Translations under genes and position numbers: made by a program
Part shown: positions 12,371 to 21,803 of the stretch, piece after piece
Numbering within the stretch: the stretch's first letter is position 1
Layout of the letters: every line of letters starts with the position of its first letter
Source of the DNA: Comamonadaceae bacterium
GTDB lineage: Bacteria > Pseudomonadota > Gammaproteobacteria > Burkholderiales > Burkholderiaceae_C
DNA length: 64,000 nt
Assembly: GCA_947373185.1 (NCBI GenBank)
Contig: CANBWP010000009.1
Span: 28,551-92,550 of the forward strand
Direction of reading: 5' to 3'
Notes under the pieces: model-generated
What the model was told of the DNA's origin: nothing
Database searches by the model: none
The model's input: the letters and a program-made list of their open reading frames with translations, nothing else

Positions 12371-12445
12371 TTATGCGCTGGCCTCTCGTCCGCCTAGGAC
12401 TGAGAATGCAAAATAAAAGCTAAAAAAGCTCAAGCGCGTGGTCAT
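12371..12445 (-). CDS. Putative Phe-rich leader peptide MTTRLSFFSFYFAFSVLGGREASA of the DAHP synthase attenuator
   Basis: 25-codon minus-strand ORF with 5 Phe and 1 Tyr in 8 residues, 18 nt upstream of a terminator that precedes aroG. Confidence 0.72.
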   Translation of the reverse strand: MTTRLSFFSFYFAFSVLGGREASA

Positions 12446-12507
12446 GGGAAAAGAATGTAGCACAAGTTTTCGACAGTTTTCTGACAACACAGTCAGGCCG
12501 GACGCCT

Positions 12508-13968
12508 TCAAGCTGTGCCGCCCACCGTCAGGCCTTCAATGCGCAGTGTCGGCTGTCCTACGCCCACAGGCACACTTTGACCTTCTTTGCCACAGACGCC
12601 CACGCCTGAATCCAATCGCATGTCGTTGCCAATCATGCTGACTTGTTTCAGACATTCAGGGCCACTGCCCACCAAAGTGGCGCCCTTCACGGGGTATTGA
12701 ATCTTGCCGTTCTCCACCCAGTAAGCTTCACTGGCCGAGAACACGAACTTGCCGCTGGTGATGTCCACTTGGCCACCACCGAAGTTGGTGGCATACAGGC
12801 CTTTTTTGATGCTGGCCACAATTTCTTCGGGCGCTTTGTCGCCGCCCAACATGTAGGTGTTGGTCATGCGGGGCATGGGAATGTGTGCATAACTTTCACG
12901 TCGGCCATTGCCCGTGGGTTTGACACCCATCAAACGTGCATTCATGGCATCTTGGATGTAGCCCTTCAAAATACCGTCTTCAATCAGCACATTGCGCTGG
13001 CTAGGGCAGCCTTCGTCGTCCACATTCAAAGAGCCTCGGCGGTCCGACAGCGTGCCATCGTCCAGCACCGTCACCCCTTTGGCGGCCACACGTTTGCCAA
13101 TCATGCCGCTGAAGGCGCTGGAGCCTTTGCGGTTGAAATCGCCTTCCAAACCGTGGCCGATGGCCTCGTGCAAGAGCACACCCGGCCAGCCAGAACCCAA
13201 CACCACGGTCATCACGCCAGCGGGTGCGGGGCGCGCATCCAAGTTGGTCAGCGCTGCATGCACGGCATCGTCCACATAGGCATTGATCATGGCATCGTCA
13301 AAATACGCCAAGCCAAATCGGCCGCCGCCGCCGCCACTGCCCACTTCGCGGCGACCCTTTTGTTCGGCAATCACCGTCACAGACAGGCGCACCAAGGGGC
13401 GCACATCGGCCGCCAAAGTGCCGTCGGCACGGGCCACCATGACCACGTCGTATTCACTGGCCAAACCTGCCATGACCTGGACCACTCGGGGGTCTTTGGC
13501 GCGGGCCAATTGCTCTACTTTCTCGAGCAACTGAACTTTGTCGGTGCTGTTCAGCGTCCCCATGGGATCGAGCGAAGGGTAGAGCGAACGAATACCGGCG
13601 ATCTTGCGAGCCGGTACTTTGGCTTTTTGGCTCTGATGGGCTTGTGCAATGGCGCGAACCGTTTGCGCAGCGTCCATCAAGGAGGCCTCAGAGATGTCAT
13701 CTGAATACGCAAAGGCTGTTTTTTCGCCGGCCACGGCACGCACACCCACGCCTTGGTCGATGCTGAAACTGCCGGTTTTGACAATGCCCTCTTCCAAACT
13801 CCATCCTTCAGCGCGGGTGTATTGAAAATACAAGTCGGCATCGTCGACTTTGTGCGCTTTGATGGCACTCAAGGCCTTGGCCAAATGGGTTTCGTCCAGG
13901 CCAAAAGGCTCGAGCAACAAGGACCTGGCCGTGGCCAAGCGTTCAAGGGTAGGTTCGCGTGAAATCAT
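12508..13968 (-). CDS. tldD: Metalloprotease TldD
   Basis: LLHEAIGHGLEGDFNRKGSSAFSG (HExxxH-type); start MISREPTLERL. Confidence 0.93.
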   Translation of the reverse strand: MISREPTLERLATARSLLLEPFGLDETHLAKALSAIKAHKVDDADLYFQYTRAEGWSLEEGIVKTGSFSIDQGVGVRAVAGEKTAFAYSDDISEASLMDAAQTVRAIAQAHQSQKAKVPARKIAGIRSLYPSLDPMGTLNSTDKVQLLEKVEQLARAKDPRVVQVMAGLASEYDVVMVARADGTLAADVRPLVRLSVTVIAEQKGRREVGSGGGGGRFGLAYFDDAMINAYVDDAVHAALTNLDARPAPAGVMTVVLGSGWPGVLLHEAIGHGLEGDFNRKGSSAFSGMIGKRVAAKGVTVLDDGTLSDRRGSLNVDDEGCPSQRNVLIEDGILKGYIQDAMNARLMGVKPTGNGRRESYAHIPMPRMTNTYMLGGDKAPEEIVASIKKGLYATNFGGGQVDITSGKFVFSASEAYWVENGKIQYPVKGATLVGSGPECLKQVSMIGNDMRLDSGVGVCGKEGQSVPVGVGQPTLRIEGLTVGGTA

Positions 13969-14005
13969 GGCCTGATTGTAGGCAAGCTCAGATGGCCCTG
14001 CAGGT

Positions 14006-15163
14006 TCAAGTCTGAACCAATCGTTTGGCCTTGGCAATCGACATCAAAATACCCAAACCCAAGCCCAGCGTCACCATGGCAGTGCCGCCATAACTGATGA
14101 AGGGCAAGGGCACCCCCACCACAGGCAAGATGCCGCTGACCATGCCCATGTTGACGAAGGCGTAGGTGAAGAAAATCATGCTGACACTGCCAGCCAGCAA
14201 GCGCGTGAAAAGGGTGGGCGCTTCGCGCGCAATGACCAAGCCCCTGAAGACCAAAAAGAAGAAGCCTGTGATGAGCAACAGCGTCCCCACCAAGCCAAAC
14301 TCCTCAGAGAAGGCCGCAAAAATAAAGTCGGTGGTTCGCTCGGGAATGAACTCCAAGTGGGTTTGCGTCCCCTGCATAAAGCCCTTGCCCCAGAACCCGC
14401 CAGAGCCGATGGCGATCATGCCCTGAATGATGTGAAAGCCCTTGCCCAGTGGGTCGCGTGCAGGGTCTAAAAGCGTGCAAACGCGCTGACGTTGGTACTC
14501 GTGCAAGAGCTTCCAATCGACGCCATCGGCACACAACTGAGACTCGAAAATGATCAACAACAAAATGCCCACCAAGCCGATGGCCACCGGCGGCACAATC
14601 AAGCGCCAGCTCAGACCCGCAAAAAACAACACCGCGGCACCCGTGCTCAAGACCAACAAAGCCGTGCCCAAATCGGGCTGCCGCATGATCAGACCGACCG
14701 GCACCACAAGCAGCAAAGCCGCCACCACAAAGTCGAGCGGCCGCAATTGACCTTCCCTTTTTTGAAACCACCAAGACAGCATCAAGGGCATGGCAATTTT
14801 CAAAATTTCGCTGGGCTGAATGACCACCCCCACATTGAGCCAACGCCGGGCGCCTTTCTTGGTGATGCCAAAAATGGCCACCGCGATCAGCAGCACGACG
14901 CCAAAGGTGTAAATGGGCACGGCCAGGCTCATCAACCTTTGGGGTGGAATTTGAGCCATGCCAAACATGATGACGGCTGCAATCATCATGTTGCGGCCAT
15001 GGTCGACAAAGCGCGTGCCATGGTCAAAGCCCGAGGAATACATGATCAGCATTCCCGCGCAGGCCAGCACAAAGACCGCGAAGGCCAAAGGGCCGTCAAA
15101 TCCTTCAAACAAGTAAAGGATGCGAGACGACAGGCTGGGTTTTTCGATCACGGGCGGCATGGG
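14006..15163 (-). CDS. rodA: Rod shape-determining protein RodA (SEDS family)
   Basis: SEDS motifs GARRWLNVG, PSEILKIA, FIPERTTDFIFAAFSEEFG, PFISYGGTAM. Confidence 0.94.
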   Translation of the reverse strand, partial: PMPPVIEKPSLSSRILYLFEGFDGPLAFAVFVLACAGMLIMYSSGFDHGTRFVDHGRNMMIAAVIMFGMAQIPPQRLMSLAVPIYTFGVVLLIAVAIFGITKKGARRWLNVGVVIQPSEILKIAMPLMLSWWFQKREGQLRPLDFVVAALLLVVPVGLIMRQPDLGTALLVLSTGAAVLFFAGLSWRLIVPPVAIGLVGILLLIIFESQLCADGVDWKLLHEYQRQRVCTLLDPARDPLGKGFHIIQGMIAIGSGGFWGKGFMQGTQTHLEFIPERTTDFIFAAFSEEFGLVGTLLLITGFFFLVFRGLVIAREAPTLFTRLLAGSVSMIFFTYAFVNMGMVSGILPVVGVPLPFISYGGTAMVTLGLGLGILMSIAKAKRLVQT

Positions 15164-15255
15164 CTGATTATCCTTTGCTTCCCCCCTCTTTTTCAATTCT
15201 CAGAATTGATCGGGGACTTGCACCCAAAGGGCCGCCTCATGGGACAATCGGGCCC

Positions 15256-17337
15256 ATGTTTTTATTGTTTGAAGAAGCCGGCAAATTTTTGGCCGGACGC
15301 GTCCTGTCTGAGGCAGAAGCCTCGGTTCAGGTGGAATTGGACAGCGGCAAAAGGGTCAAAGTCAAAGGCGCCAATGTGCTTTTGAAGTTTGAAAAACCTG
15401 CGCCGGCCGTTCTGCTGACCGAAGCCACCCTCATCAGCCAAAGCATTGAGCTCGATTTGGCGTGGGAATTTGCGCCCGAATCCGAATTTGGTTTTGCCGA
15501 TGTAGCGCGCGAGTACTTCAGTGCCGACGCCAGCACCATCCAGCAAGTGGCGGCCTTGATTCGCTTGTACGAAGCGCCACATTATTTCCGCCGCGCTGGC
15601 AAAGGCCGCTTCAAGAAAGCGTCTGCCGAAACCGTTCAATTGGCTTTGGCCGGCATTGAAAAGAAAAAACAATTGCTCGCACAAATTGAAGCCTGGTCGC
15701 ATGAGTTGATGGCGGGCCAATGCCCAGCCCCCATCAAAGACCAGCTTTATAAAATTTTGTTTCGACCGGACAAAAACGCGCCTGAATACAAGGCGGTGGT
15801 AGAAGCCAGTCGCGCCAGTCAAACCGCGCCGCTCACCTTGTTGCAAAACGCAGGCGCCATTGCCAGTGCTTACGATTTTCACTGGCAGCGGTTTTTATTT
15901 GACAACTTTCCAAAGGGCACTGGTTTTCCCAAACTGGATGCACCGCGCATTGCACACGCGTTGCCATTGGCACCTGTGCAGGCCTATTCGATTGACGACT
16001 CGCAAACCACCGAAATTGACGATGCCTTGTCGCTGCAAGGTTTGGGTTCGGGCAGCGTCGTGGTCGGCATTCACATTGCCGCGCCCGGTTTGGCCATTGC
16101 GCCCAACAGCGCCATTGACCAAGTCGGCCGCGCGCGTTTGTCCACGGTGTACATGCCTGGCTACAAAATCACCATGTTGCCCGACGAGGTGGTGCAGCAA
16201 TACACTTTGGCCGAGGGACAAGCTTGTCCTGCGGTGTCGCTGTATGTCACCTTCGACGAAGCCACCCTCAGTATTCAGCATACCGAAACCAAATTGGAAC
16301 GCGTGCCCATTGCAGCCAATTTAAGACACGATCAACTGGACAATTGGGTCACACCCGCTTGGCTTGAAAATCCGCCCACCGCGCGCGAAGGCGAACCCCA
16401 ACTGCCCATTTCGCACGAGAGCCTGGCATTTTTCTGGCGTCTGGCACAGCACTTGAAAGCGGGCCGAGAAGTGGTCCGGGGCAAGCCCGAAAATTTCAAC
16501 CGACCCGATTACAACTTCCGTTTGGTGCGCGACCACACAGACGCACCACCCACCGGCCAAGAGTCTGTGCAGATCAGTGTTCGTCAACGCGGCGCACCGC
16601 TGGATCTGATCGTGGCCGAAGCCATGATTTTGGCCAACAGCACTTGGGGCCAATGGTTGGCCAGCTTGGGTGTGCCGGCCATTTACCGAAGCCAAGCCAG
16701 CATGGCGCCTGGCGTCAAAGTGCGCATGGGCACCAAGGCGCTGCCGCACGCCGGCATTGGCGTGCCGGCCTACGCCTGGAGCACTTCGCCGCTGCGCCGC
16801 TACACCGATTTAGTGAACCAGTGGCAAATCATTGCCTGCGCGCAGCATGGCGCAACCGCCGCACTGGCAGCGCCCTTCAAGCCCAAAGATGCGCAAATGT
16901 TTGCCATCATCAGCGCCTTTGATGCGGCCTACACGGCCTACAACGGCTACCAATCGGGCATGGAGCGTTTTTGGACACTGCACTATTTGAAGCAAGAACA
17001 CATCACGGAAGTGGTGGCCAGTTTGGTCAAAGAAATGGCAGGTGGCAGTTGGTTGGTGCGTGCCGACCACTTGCCATTGATGCTCAACGTGGTGGGTGCC
17101 TGCGGCATGATGCGCGGCGAAAAAGTCAGGGTTCAATTGGGCGCCATCGATGCCATGGCCCTGGATGTGAGCGGCACCGTCATTGAAAAATTGGCGTCGC
17201 CTCACACTGCGACCGATGACGCTGAGGCCAACGCGGAAGACGCACTGGACGACATGGACGATGCCGCCTCTGGCCCCATTGCCATTGCCATGAATGTCGA
17301 CGAGACCGCCACCGACGACGCCAGCACTGCGCCATGA
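15256..17337 (+). CDS. RNB-domain (RNase II family) exoribonuclease
   Basis: SIDDSQTTEIDDALSL, YMPGYKITMLPDEVV, YAWSTSPLRRYTDLVNQWQI. Confidence 0.92.
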   Translation: MFLLFEEAGKFLAGRVLSEAEASVQVELDSGKRVKVKGANVLLKFEKPAPAVLLTEATLISQSIELDLAWEFAPESEFGFADVAREYFSADASTIQQVAALIRLYEAPHYFRRAGKGRFKKASAETVQLALAGIEKKKQLLAQIEAWSHELMAGQCPAPIKDQLYKILFRPDKNAPEYKAVVEASRASQTAPLTLLQNAGAIASAYDFHWQRFLFDNFPKGTGFPKLDAPRIAHALPLAPVQAYSIDDSQTTEIDDALSLQGLGSGSVVVGIHIAAPGLAIAPNSAIDQVGRARLSTVYMPGYKITMLPDEVVQQYTLAEGQACPAVSLYVTFDEATLSIQHTETKLERVPIAANLRHDQLDNWVTPAWLENPPTAREGEPQLPISHESLAFFWRLAQHLKAGREVVRGKPENFNRPDYNFRLVRDHTDAPPTGQESVQISVRQRGAPLDLIVAEAMILANSTWGQWLASLGVPAIYRSQASMAPGVKVRMGTKALPHAGIGVPAYAWSTSPLRRYTDLVNQWQIIACAQHGATAALAAPFKPKDAQMFAIISAFDAAYTAYNGYQSGMERFWTLHYLKQEHITEVVASLVKEMAGGSWLVRADHLPLMLNVVGACGMMRGEKVRVQLGAIDAMALDVSGTVIEKLASPHTATDDAEANAEDALDDMDDAASGPIAIAMNVDETATDDASTAP

Positions 17338-18233
17338 ACCCACCTTCAGCGCCCTTCTCGGTGAAGCCTCACACACATCATCCTTTGATGTGGACCTTGG
17401 GCATCTCGATCGCTTTGCATGCGGCGCTGTTGAGTTTCAAATGGGTGGCGCCTGCCAGTTTTGACCGTCTCTTCGACAACACCCCCTTGGAAGTGGTGTT
17501 GGTCAACGCACGCAGCAGCCAAGCGCCCGACAAGGCCTTGGCTTTGGCACAAGTCAACTTGGCGGGGGGCGGACAAGTGGCGGGCAACAGCATGCAAACC
17601 AGCCCCTACAGTGCCCATGCGCAAGACCAAAGCGGCCAAGAGCTCCAGCAGCTCGAGCATAAAATTGAAGCCCTCAAAAACGAACAAGTCCGACTGATTC
17701 AGCAGCTCAAGCAAGAGCTGTCGCAACTCAACAGCCAAAGCCCTCAAAACAATGTGTCGTCCCTCAAGTCTGATGCGGTGGCAGAACGACAAAAGCAACT
17801 GTCGAGTCAGTTGGCGCAAATTGAGAAACAATCACAAGCGATGCAGGGTGGCCCTAAAAAACGCTACATCGGTCCTGCCACGCAAGAGGTGTCTTTTGCG
17901 CGCTATTACGACAAAATGCGACGCAGCATTGAAACCACTGGCACCGAGAACTTTCCACAAGCCGGTGGCGAAAAGCTCTACGGCAGCCTCACCATGGTGA
18001 TCACACTCAATGCCCAAGGCAAAGTAATTCAGACAGAAGTGGCCACCCCATCGGGCAAGCCGCTGTTGGACCAACGGGCTGTGGCCATTGTGCAAGGCGC
18101 AGCGCCCTTTGACAGTTTCACGCCTGAGATGAAGCGCCAAGCCGATCAATTGGTGGTGGTCACGCGCTTTTTGTTTGCCCGCGATGAAACCCTTGAAACC
18201 CGCATGTTGGCGCCCCAGCCCGTCAGCAGATGA
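17334..18233 (+). CDS. TonB-family energy transducer with coiled-coil-like linker
   Basis: N-terminal TM, C-terminal TonB-like region (YGSLTMVITLNAQGKVIQTEVATPSGKPLLDQRAV). Confidence 0.8.
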   Translation: MNPPSAPFSVKPHTHHPLMWTLGISIALHAALLSFKWVAPASFDRLFDNTPLEVVLVNARSSQAPDKALALAQVNLAGGGQVAGNSMQTSPYSAHAQDQSGQELQQLEHKIEALKNEQVRLIQQLKQELSQLNSQSPQNNVSSLKSDAVAERQKQLSSQLAQIEKQSQAMQGGPKKRYIGPATQEVSFARYYDKMRRSIETTGTENFPQAGGEKLYGSLTMVITLNAQGKVIQTEVATPSGKPLLDQRAVAIVQGAAPFDSFTPEMKRQADQLVVVTRFLFARDETLETRMLAPQPVSR

Positions 18234-18976
18234 AGACCCTCCTCTTGGCGCTCAAACAGTGGCTCAAGTTGGTGCTGATGGGTTTTTTGGTGCTGCAAGT
18301 TTTTTTCACCGGCCGCATTGCCTTCATGGCGTTGGTCGATCCTGCCTCCACCGCCTTTGAGCGATCGCAGGCCTGGCAAATCATCACGCAGAAAGGCCAC
18401 TTGATCTGGCGCCAAGAATGGCGGCCTTCGACGCAAGTCTCTGGCAATTTGAAACGTGCCGTCTTGGCCTCAGAAGACAGCGCCTTCACGCAACACCATG
18501 GCGTTTGGTGGGATGCTGTCGAGCAAGCATGGCGCAAAAATGCCAAAGCCCAAGCCAATGTCGAAGCACAAACTGCCAAGAAAAATGCAGCAAAACACGC
18601 GGTGCCCAAGATTGTGGGCGGCTCCACCATCACGCAGCAACTGGCCAAAAACCTGATGCTCAGTGGCGAGCGCAACATGCTCAGAAAAGCCCAAGAATGG
18701 GTCATCACCATGGCACTGGAGACGTGCTTGAGCAAACAACAAATTCTGACCCTGTATTTGAACCATGTGGAATGGGGCTTGGGGGTCTTTGGTGCAGAAG
18801 CTGCGTCCCAGCACTATTTCCGAAAACCAGCCAGCCAATTGACGGCGTGGGAAGCCGCTCGTTTGGCGGTGATGTTGCCTCGCCCTCGGTATTTTGAAAA
18901 ATTGCCCGAGTCTGTCTACCTCAGTGACCGCGCCCAAACCATCATGGGCCGCATGAACGATGTTGCGCTGCCCTGA
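18230..18976 (+). CDS. mtgA: Monofunctional biosynthetic peptidoglycan transglycosylase
   Basis: GT51 motifs AVLASEDSAFTQHHG and GGSTITQQLAKNLMLSGERNMLRKAQEW. Confidence 0.95.
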   Translation: MKTLLLALKQWLKLVLMGFLVLQVFFTGRIAFMALVDPASTAFERSQAWQIITQKGHLIWRQEWRPSTQVSGNLKRAVLASEDSAFTQHHGVWWDAVEQAWRKNAKAQANVEAQTAKKNAAKHAVPKIVGGSTITQQLAKNLMLSGERNMLRKAQEWVITMALETCLSKQQILTLYLNHVEWGLGVFGAEAASQHYFRKPASQLTAWEAARLAVMLPRPRYFEKLPESVYLSDRAQTIMGRMNDVALP

Positions 18977-18997
18977 GCCCGCAAGGACAATGACGGC

Positions 18998-19546
18998 ATG
19001 AGAATTCTTGGCATTGACCCTGGACTGCAAACCACCGGCTTCGGTGTGATTGATGTGAACGGCTCCAAACTGAGTTACGTGGCCAGTGGTGTGATTCGCA
19101 CCGACAAAGTTCAACAAGGCAATTTGCCCAATCGCCTGAAAGTCATTTTTGATGGTGTGCTCGAAATCAATGCACGGTATCAACCCACCACATCGTCGGT
19201 AGAAATTGTGTTTGTGAACGTCAACCCTCAGGCCACTTTGCTCTTGGGTCAAGCCCGCGGTTGTTGTGTCACCGCCCTGGTGTCCTGTCACTTGCCTGTG
19301 GCCGAATACACGGCTTTGCAAATGAAGAAGGCCATCACGGGGCATGGCCGCGCAGCCAAATCTCAAATTCAAGAGATGGTCAAACGCATGTTGAATTTGC
19401 CCAAAGTACCGGGGCCAGATGCGGCCGATGCGCTAGGACTGGCCATCACCCACGCACACGCCAGTCCGTCGATGAACAAGCTGGCGGCGCTGGATGTGCT
19501 GAATCGAAAAACACACGGCATGTACCGAGACGGCCGAAGCCACTGA
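18998..19546 (+). CDS. ruvC: Holliday junction endodeoxyribonuclease RuvC
   Basis: [36 protein letters not shown]. Confidence 0.97.
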   Translation: MRILGIDPGLQTTGFGVIDVNGSKLSYVASGVIRTDKVQQGNLPNRLKVIFDGVLEINARYQPTTSSVEIVFVNVNPQATLLLGQARGCCVTALVSCHLPVAEYTALQMKKAITGHGRAAKSQIQEMVKRMLNLPKVPGPDAADALGLAITHAHASPSMNKLAALDVLNRKTHGMYRDGRSH

Positions 19547-19565
19547 CACCTCAGGGTCTTGAGAA

Positions 19566-20795
19566 TTATTTGGGCAGGACCATGCGGTCGCGCTGGGCCA
19601 GATCTGGAAAGACCTTCAAGGCGGCAATGGCCACACCCACGGTGGCCAGTCCGCCAAAGACCACGGAGCCCACAGGACCCCACAGGGCCGCGGTGCTGCC
19701 TGACTCGAACTCACCCAATTGATTGGAAGCCCCAATGAAAATGGAGTTGACGGCCGCCACACGACCGCGCATGTCTTCAGGTGTTTCCAATTGCATCAAA
19801 GTCAGACGCGTGACGACACTCACGTTGTCGGCCGCGCCAGCCACCATCAAGGCGACCAAGGACAAGGCCATGTGGGTCGAAATGCCAAAAACAAAATTGG
19901 CGGCACCAAATACAGCCACGGCAACCAACATCCAACGTCCGACTTTGCGCTCAATCGGCCAATGCGTCAGAACGGCTGCCATGAGCAAGGCGCCCACGGC
20001 AGGTGCAGACCTGAGAATGCCCAAGCCCTCGGGTCCTGTGTGCAAAATATCTTTGGCATAAATGGGCAACAAGGCCGTCACACCGCCTAGCAACACGGCA
20101 AATAAATCGAGTGCAATGGCACCCAACAAAACTTTGTGCTGCCACACAAAGTGGGCACCTGCTAACACACTGCGCAAGTCGGCTGCAGCCCGAGAAGGTT
20201 TGTGTTCGTAACGCACAGACAAGGCGGCCACAAAGGCGATGAACAAGAACACCGCACAGGTGCCATAAACCGCATTGACATGCGTGGCGTACAAAATGCC
20301 GCCCAAGGCGGGGCCACCAATGACGGCCGTTTGAACACCCGTGGAACTCAAGGCCACCGCGCGTTGCAACAAGTTAGGGGGCACCAAGTGGGGCGTTAAG
20401 GCTTGCTGGGTGGGCATTTGAAAGGATCGCACCATGCCCAAAATGGCCGACACCACCAACACCCATTCACGCGTGACGGCATCGGTGTGTGTGCCCCACA
20501 CCAACAGGCAGGCGACGACCGCTTGAATCAACATGCAAGTGGCATAAATGTGCACCTTGTGCAAGCGGTCGACGATGTGGCCCGCTGGCAAGGTCAAAAT
20601 GAGCGCCGGCACAAATTGAAACAAACCCACCAAACCCAAATCCCAAGCACTGCCAGTGATGGCATACATGTGCCAAGCCAGTGCCACCATCAGCATTTGA
20701 TTGGCCAAGATGCCAGACACGCGGGCCAGCCAAAAACGCAAGAAGGGTTTGTGCGCCAGCAGATCCTGGAGCGTGGGTGGGGTGGTTTGTGTCAT
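19566..20795 (-). CDS. MFS transporter
   Basis: Multi-TM protein, FLRFWLARVSGILANQMLMVALAWHMYAITGSAWDLGLVG. Confidence 0.88.
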   Translation of the reverse strand: MTQTTPPTLQDLLAHKPFLRFWLARVSGILANQMLMVALAWHMYAITGSAWDLGLVGLFQFVPALILTLPAGHIVDRLHKVHIYATCMLIQAVVACLLVWGTHTDAVTREWVLVVSAILGMVRSFQMPTQQALTPHLVPPNLLQRAVALSSTGVQTAVIGGPALGGILYATHVNAVYGTCAVFLFIAFVAALSVRYEHKPSRAAADLRSVLAGAHFVWQHKVLLGAIALDLFAVLLGGVTALLPIYAKDILHTGPEGLGILRSAPAVGALLMAAVLTHWPIERKVGRWMLVAVAVFGAANFVFGISTHMALSLVALMVAGAADNVSVVTRLTLMQLETPEDMRGRVAAVNSIFIGASNQLGEFESGSTAALWGPVGSVVFGGLATVGVAIAALKVFPDLAQRDRMVLPK

Positions 20796-20799
20796 TGAA

Positions 20800-21723
20800 T
20801 TACCAAGCACGCACCGGCAAGGCAAAGCCTTCGGGTGCTTTTTTCACGTCGTCAAAGCTGACCATTTCGTAGGCATCGGGCTGGTCCAAGAGGGCGCGCA
20901 GCAATTGGTTGTTCATGGCGTGGCCAGAGCGGAAAGCACTGTAACTGGCGATGAGGGGTTTGCCGATCAAGTACAGGTCGCCCATGGCATCCAAAATTTT
21001 GTGTTTCACAAACTCATCGTCATACCGAAGGCCGTCGCTGTTGAGCACTTTGTAGTCGTCCATCACGATGGCGTTGTCCAAACCGCCCCCCAAGGCCAAA
21101 CCATTGGAGCGCAGCATTTCAACGTCTTTGGTAAAACCAAATGTGCGGGCACGCGCAATGTCGCGGGCGTAAAGGTCGCGGCCTAAATCGAACACCACTT
21201 GCTGCCCTGTCGAATCGACAGCTGGGTGCTGGAAATCAATTTCGAAACTCAATTTGTAGCCATCAAAAGGCTCCAACTTGGCCCACTTGATGTTCTCGCC
21301 CTGCCCATCTTTGACTTCCACCGTTTTCAAAACGCGGATGAATTTTTTGGGCACTTGTTGCAGCTCAATGCCGGCACTTTGCAGCAAGAACACAAAGGAG
21401 GAAGCAGAACCATCCAAGATGGGGACTTCCTCTGCCGTGATGTCGATGATCAGGTTGTCGATGCCCAAGCCGGCACAAGCCGACATCAAATGTTCCACCG
21501 TGTGCACTTTGGCTTGACCACTGGAGATGGTGGACGCCAAGCGTGTGTCAGTCACGCTTTGCGCAGAAATGTGAATGTCAACCGGCTCCGCCAAATCGAC
21601 CCGGCGAAAGACGATGCCGGTGTCGGGCGCAGCAGGGCGCAAGGTCAATTCAACACGTTGGCCACTGTGCAAACCCACACCCACGGCCTGGGTGAGGGTT
21701 TTGATGGTTCTTTGAGCAAGCAT
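20800..21723 (-). CDS. lpxC: UDP-3-O-acyl-N-acetylglucosamine deacetylase
   Basis: [51 protein letters not shown]. Confidence 0.97.
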   Translation of the reverse strand: MLAQRTIKTLTQAVGVGLHSGQRVELTLRPAAPDTGIVFRRVDLAEPVDIHISAQSVTDTRLASTISSGQAKVHTVEHLMSACAGLGIDNLIIDITAEEVPILDGSASSFVFLLQSAGIELQQVPKKFIRVLKTVEVKDGQGENIKWAKLEPFDGYKLSFEIDFQHPAVDSTGQQVVFDLGRDLYARDIARARTFGFTKDVEMLRSNGLALGGGLDNAIVMDDYKVLNSDGLRYDDEFVKHKILDAMGDLYLIGKPLIASYSAFRSGHAMNNQLLRALLDQPDAYEMVSFDDVKKAPEGFALPVRAW

Positions 21724-21803
21724 GGGCCGATTTTAATTTCTCAAGCCCAAGCTTGCTTGAAGAGGGTTTTTCAGACCCACTCTGACTCAAAGAGACTTGA
21801 AAA

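Noticed and set aside
12643-13704. 353-aa plus-strand ORF opposite tldD
   Set aside because: Shadow ORF; His/Ala-rich composition, real gene is on the other strand.
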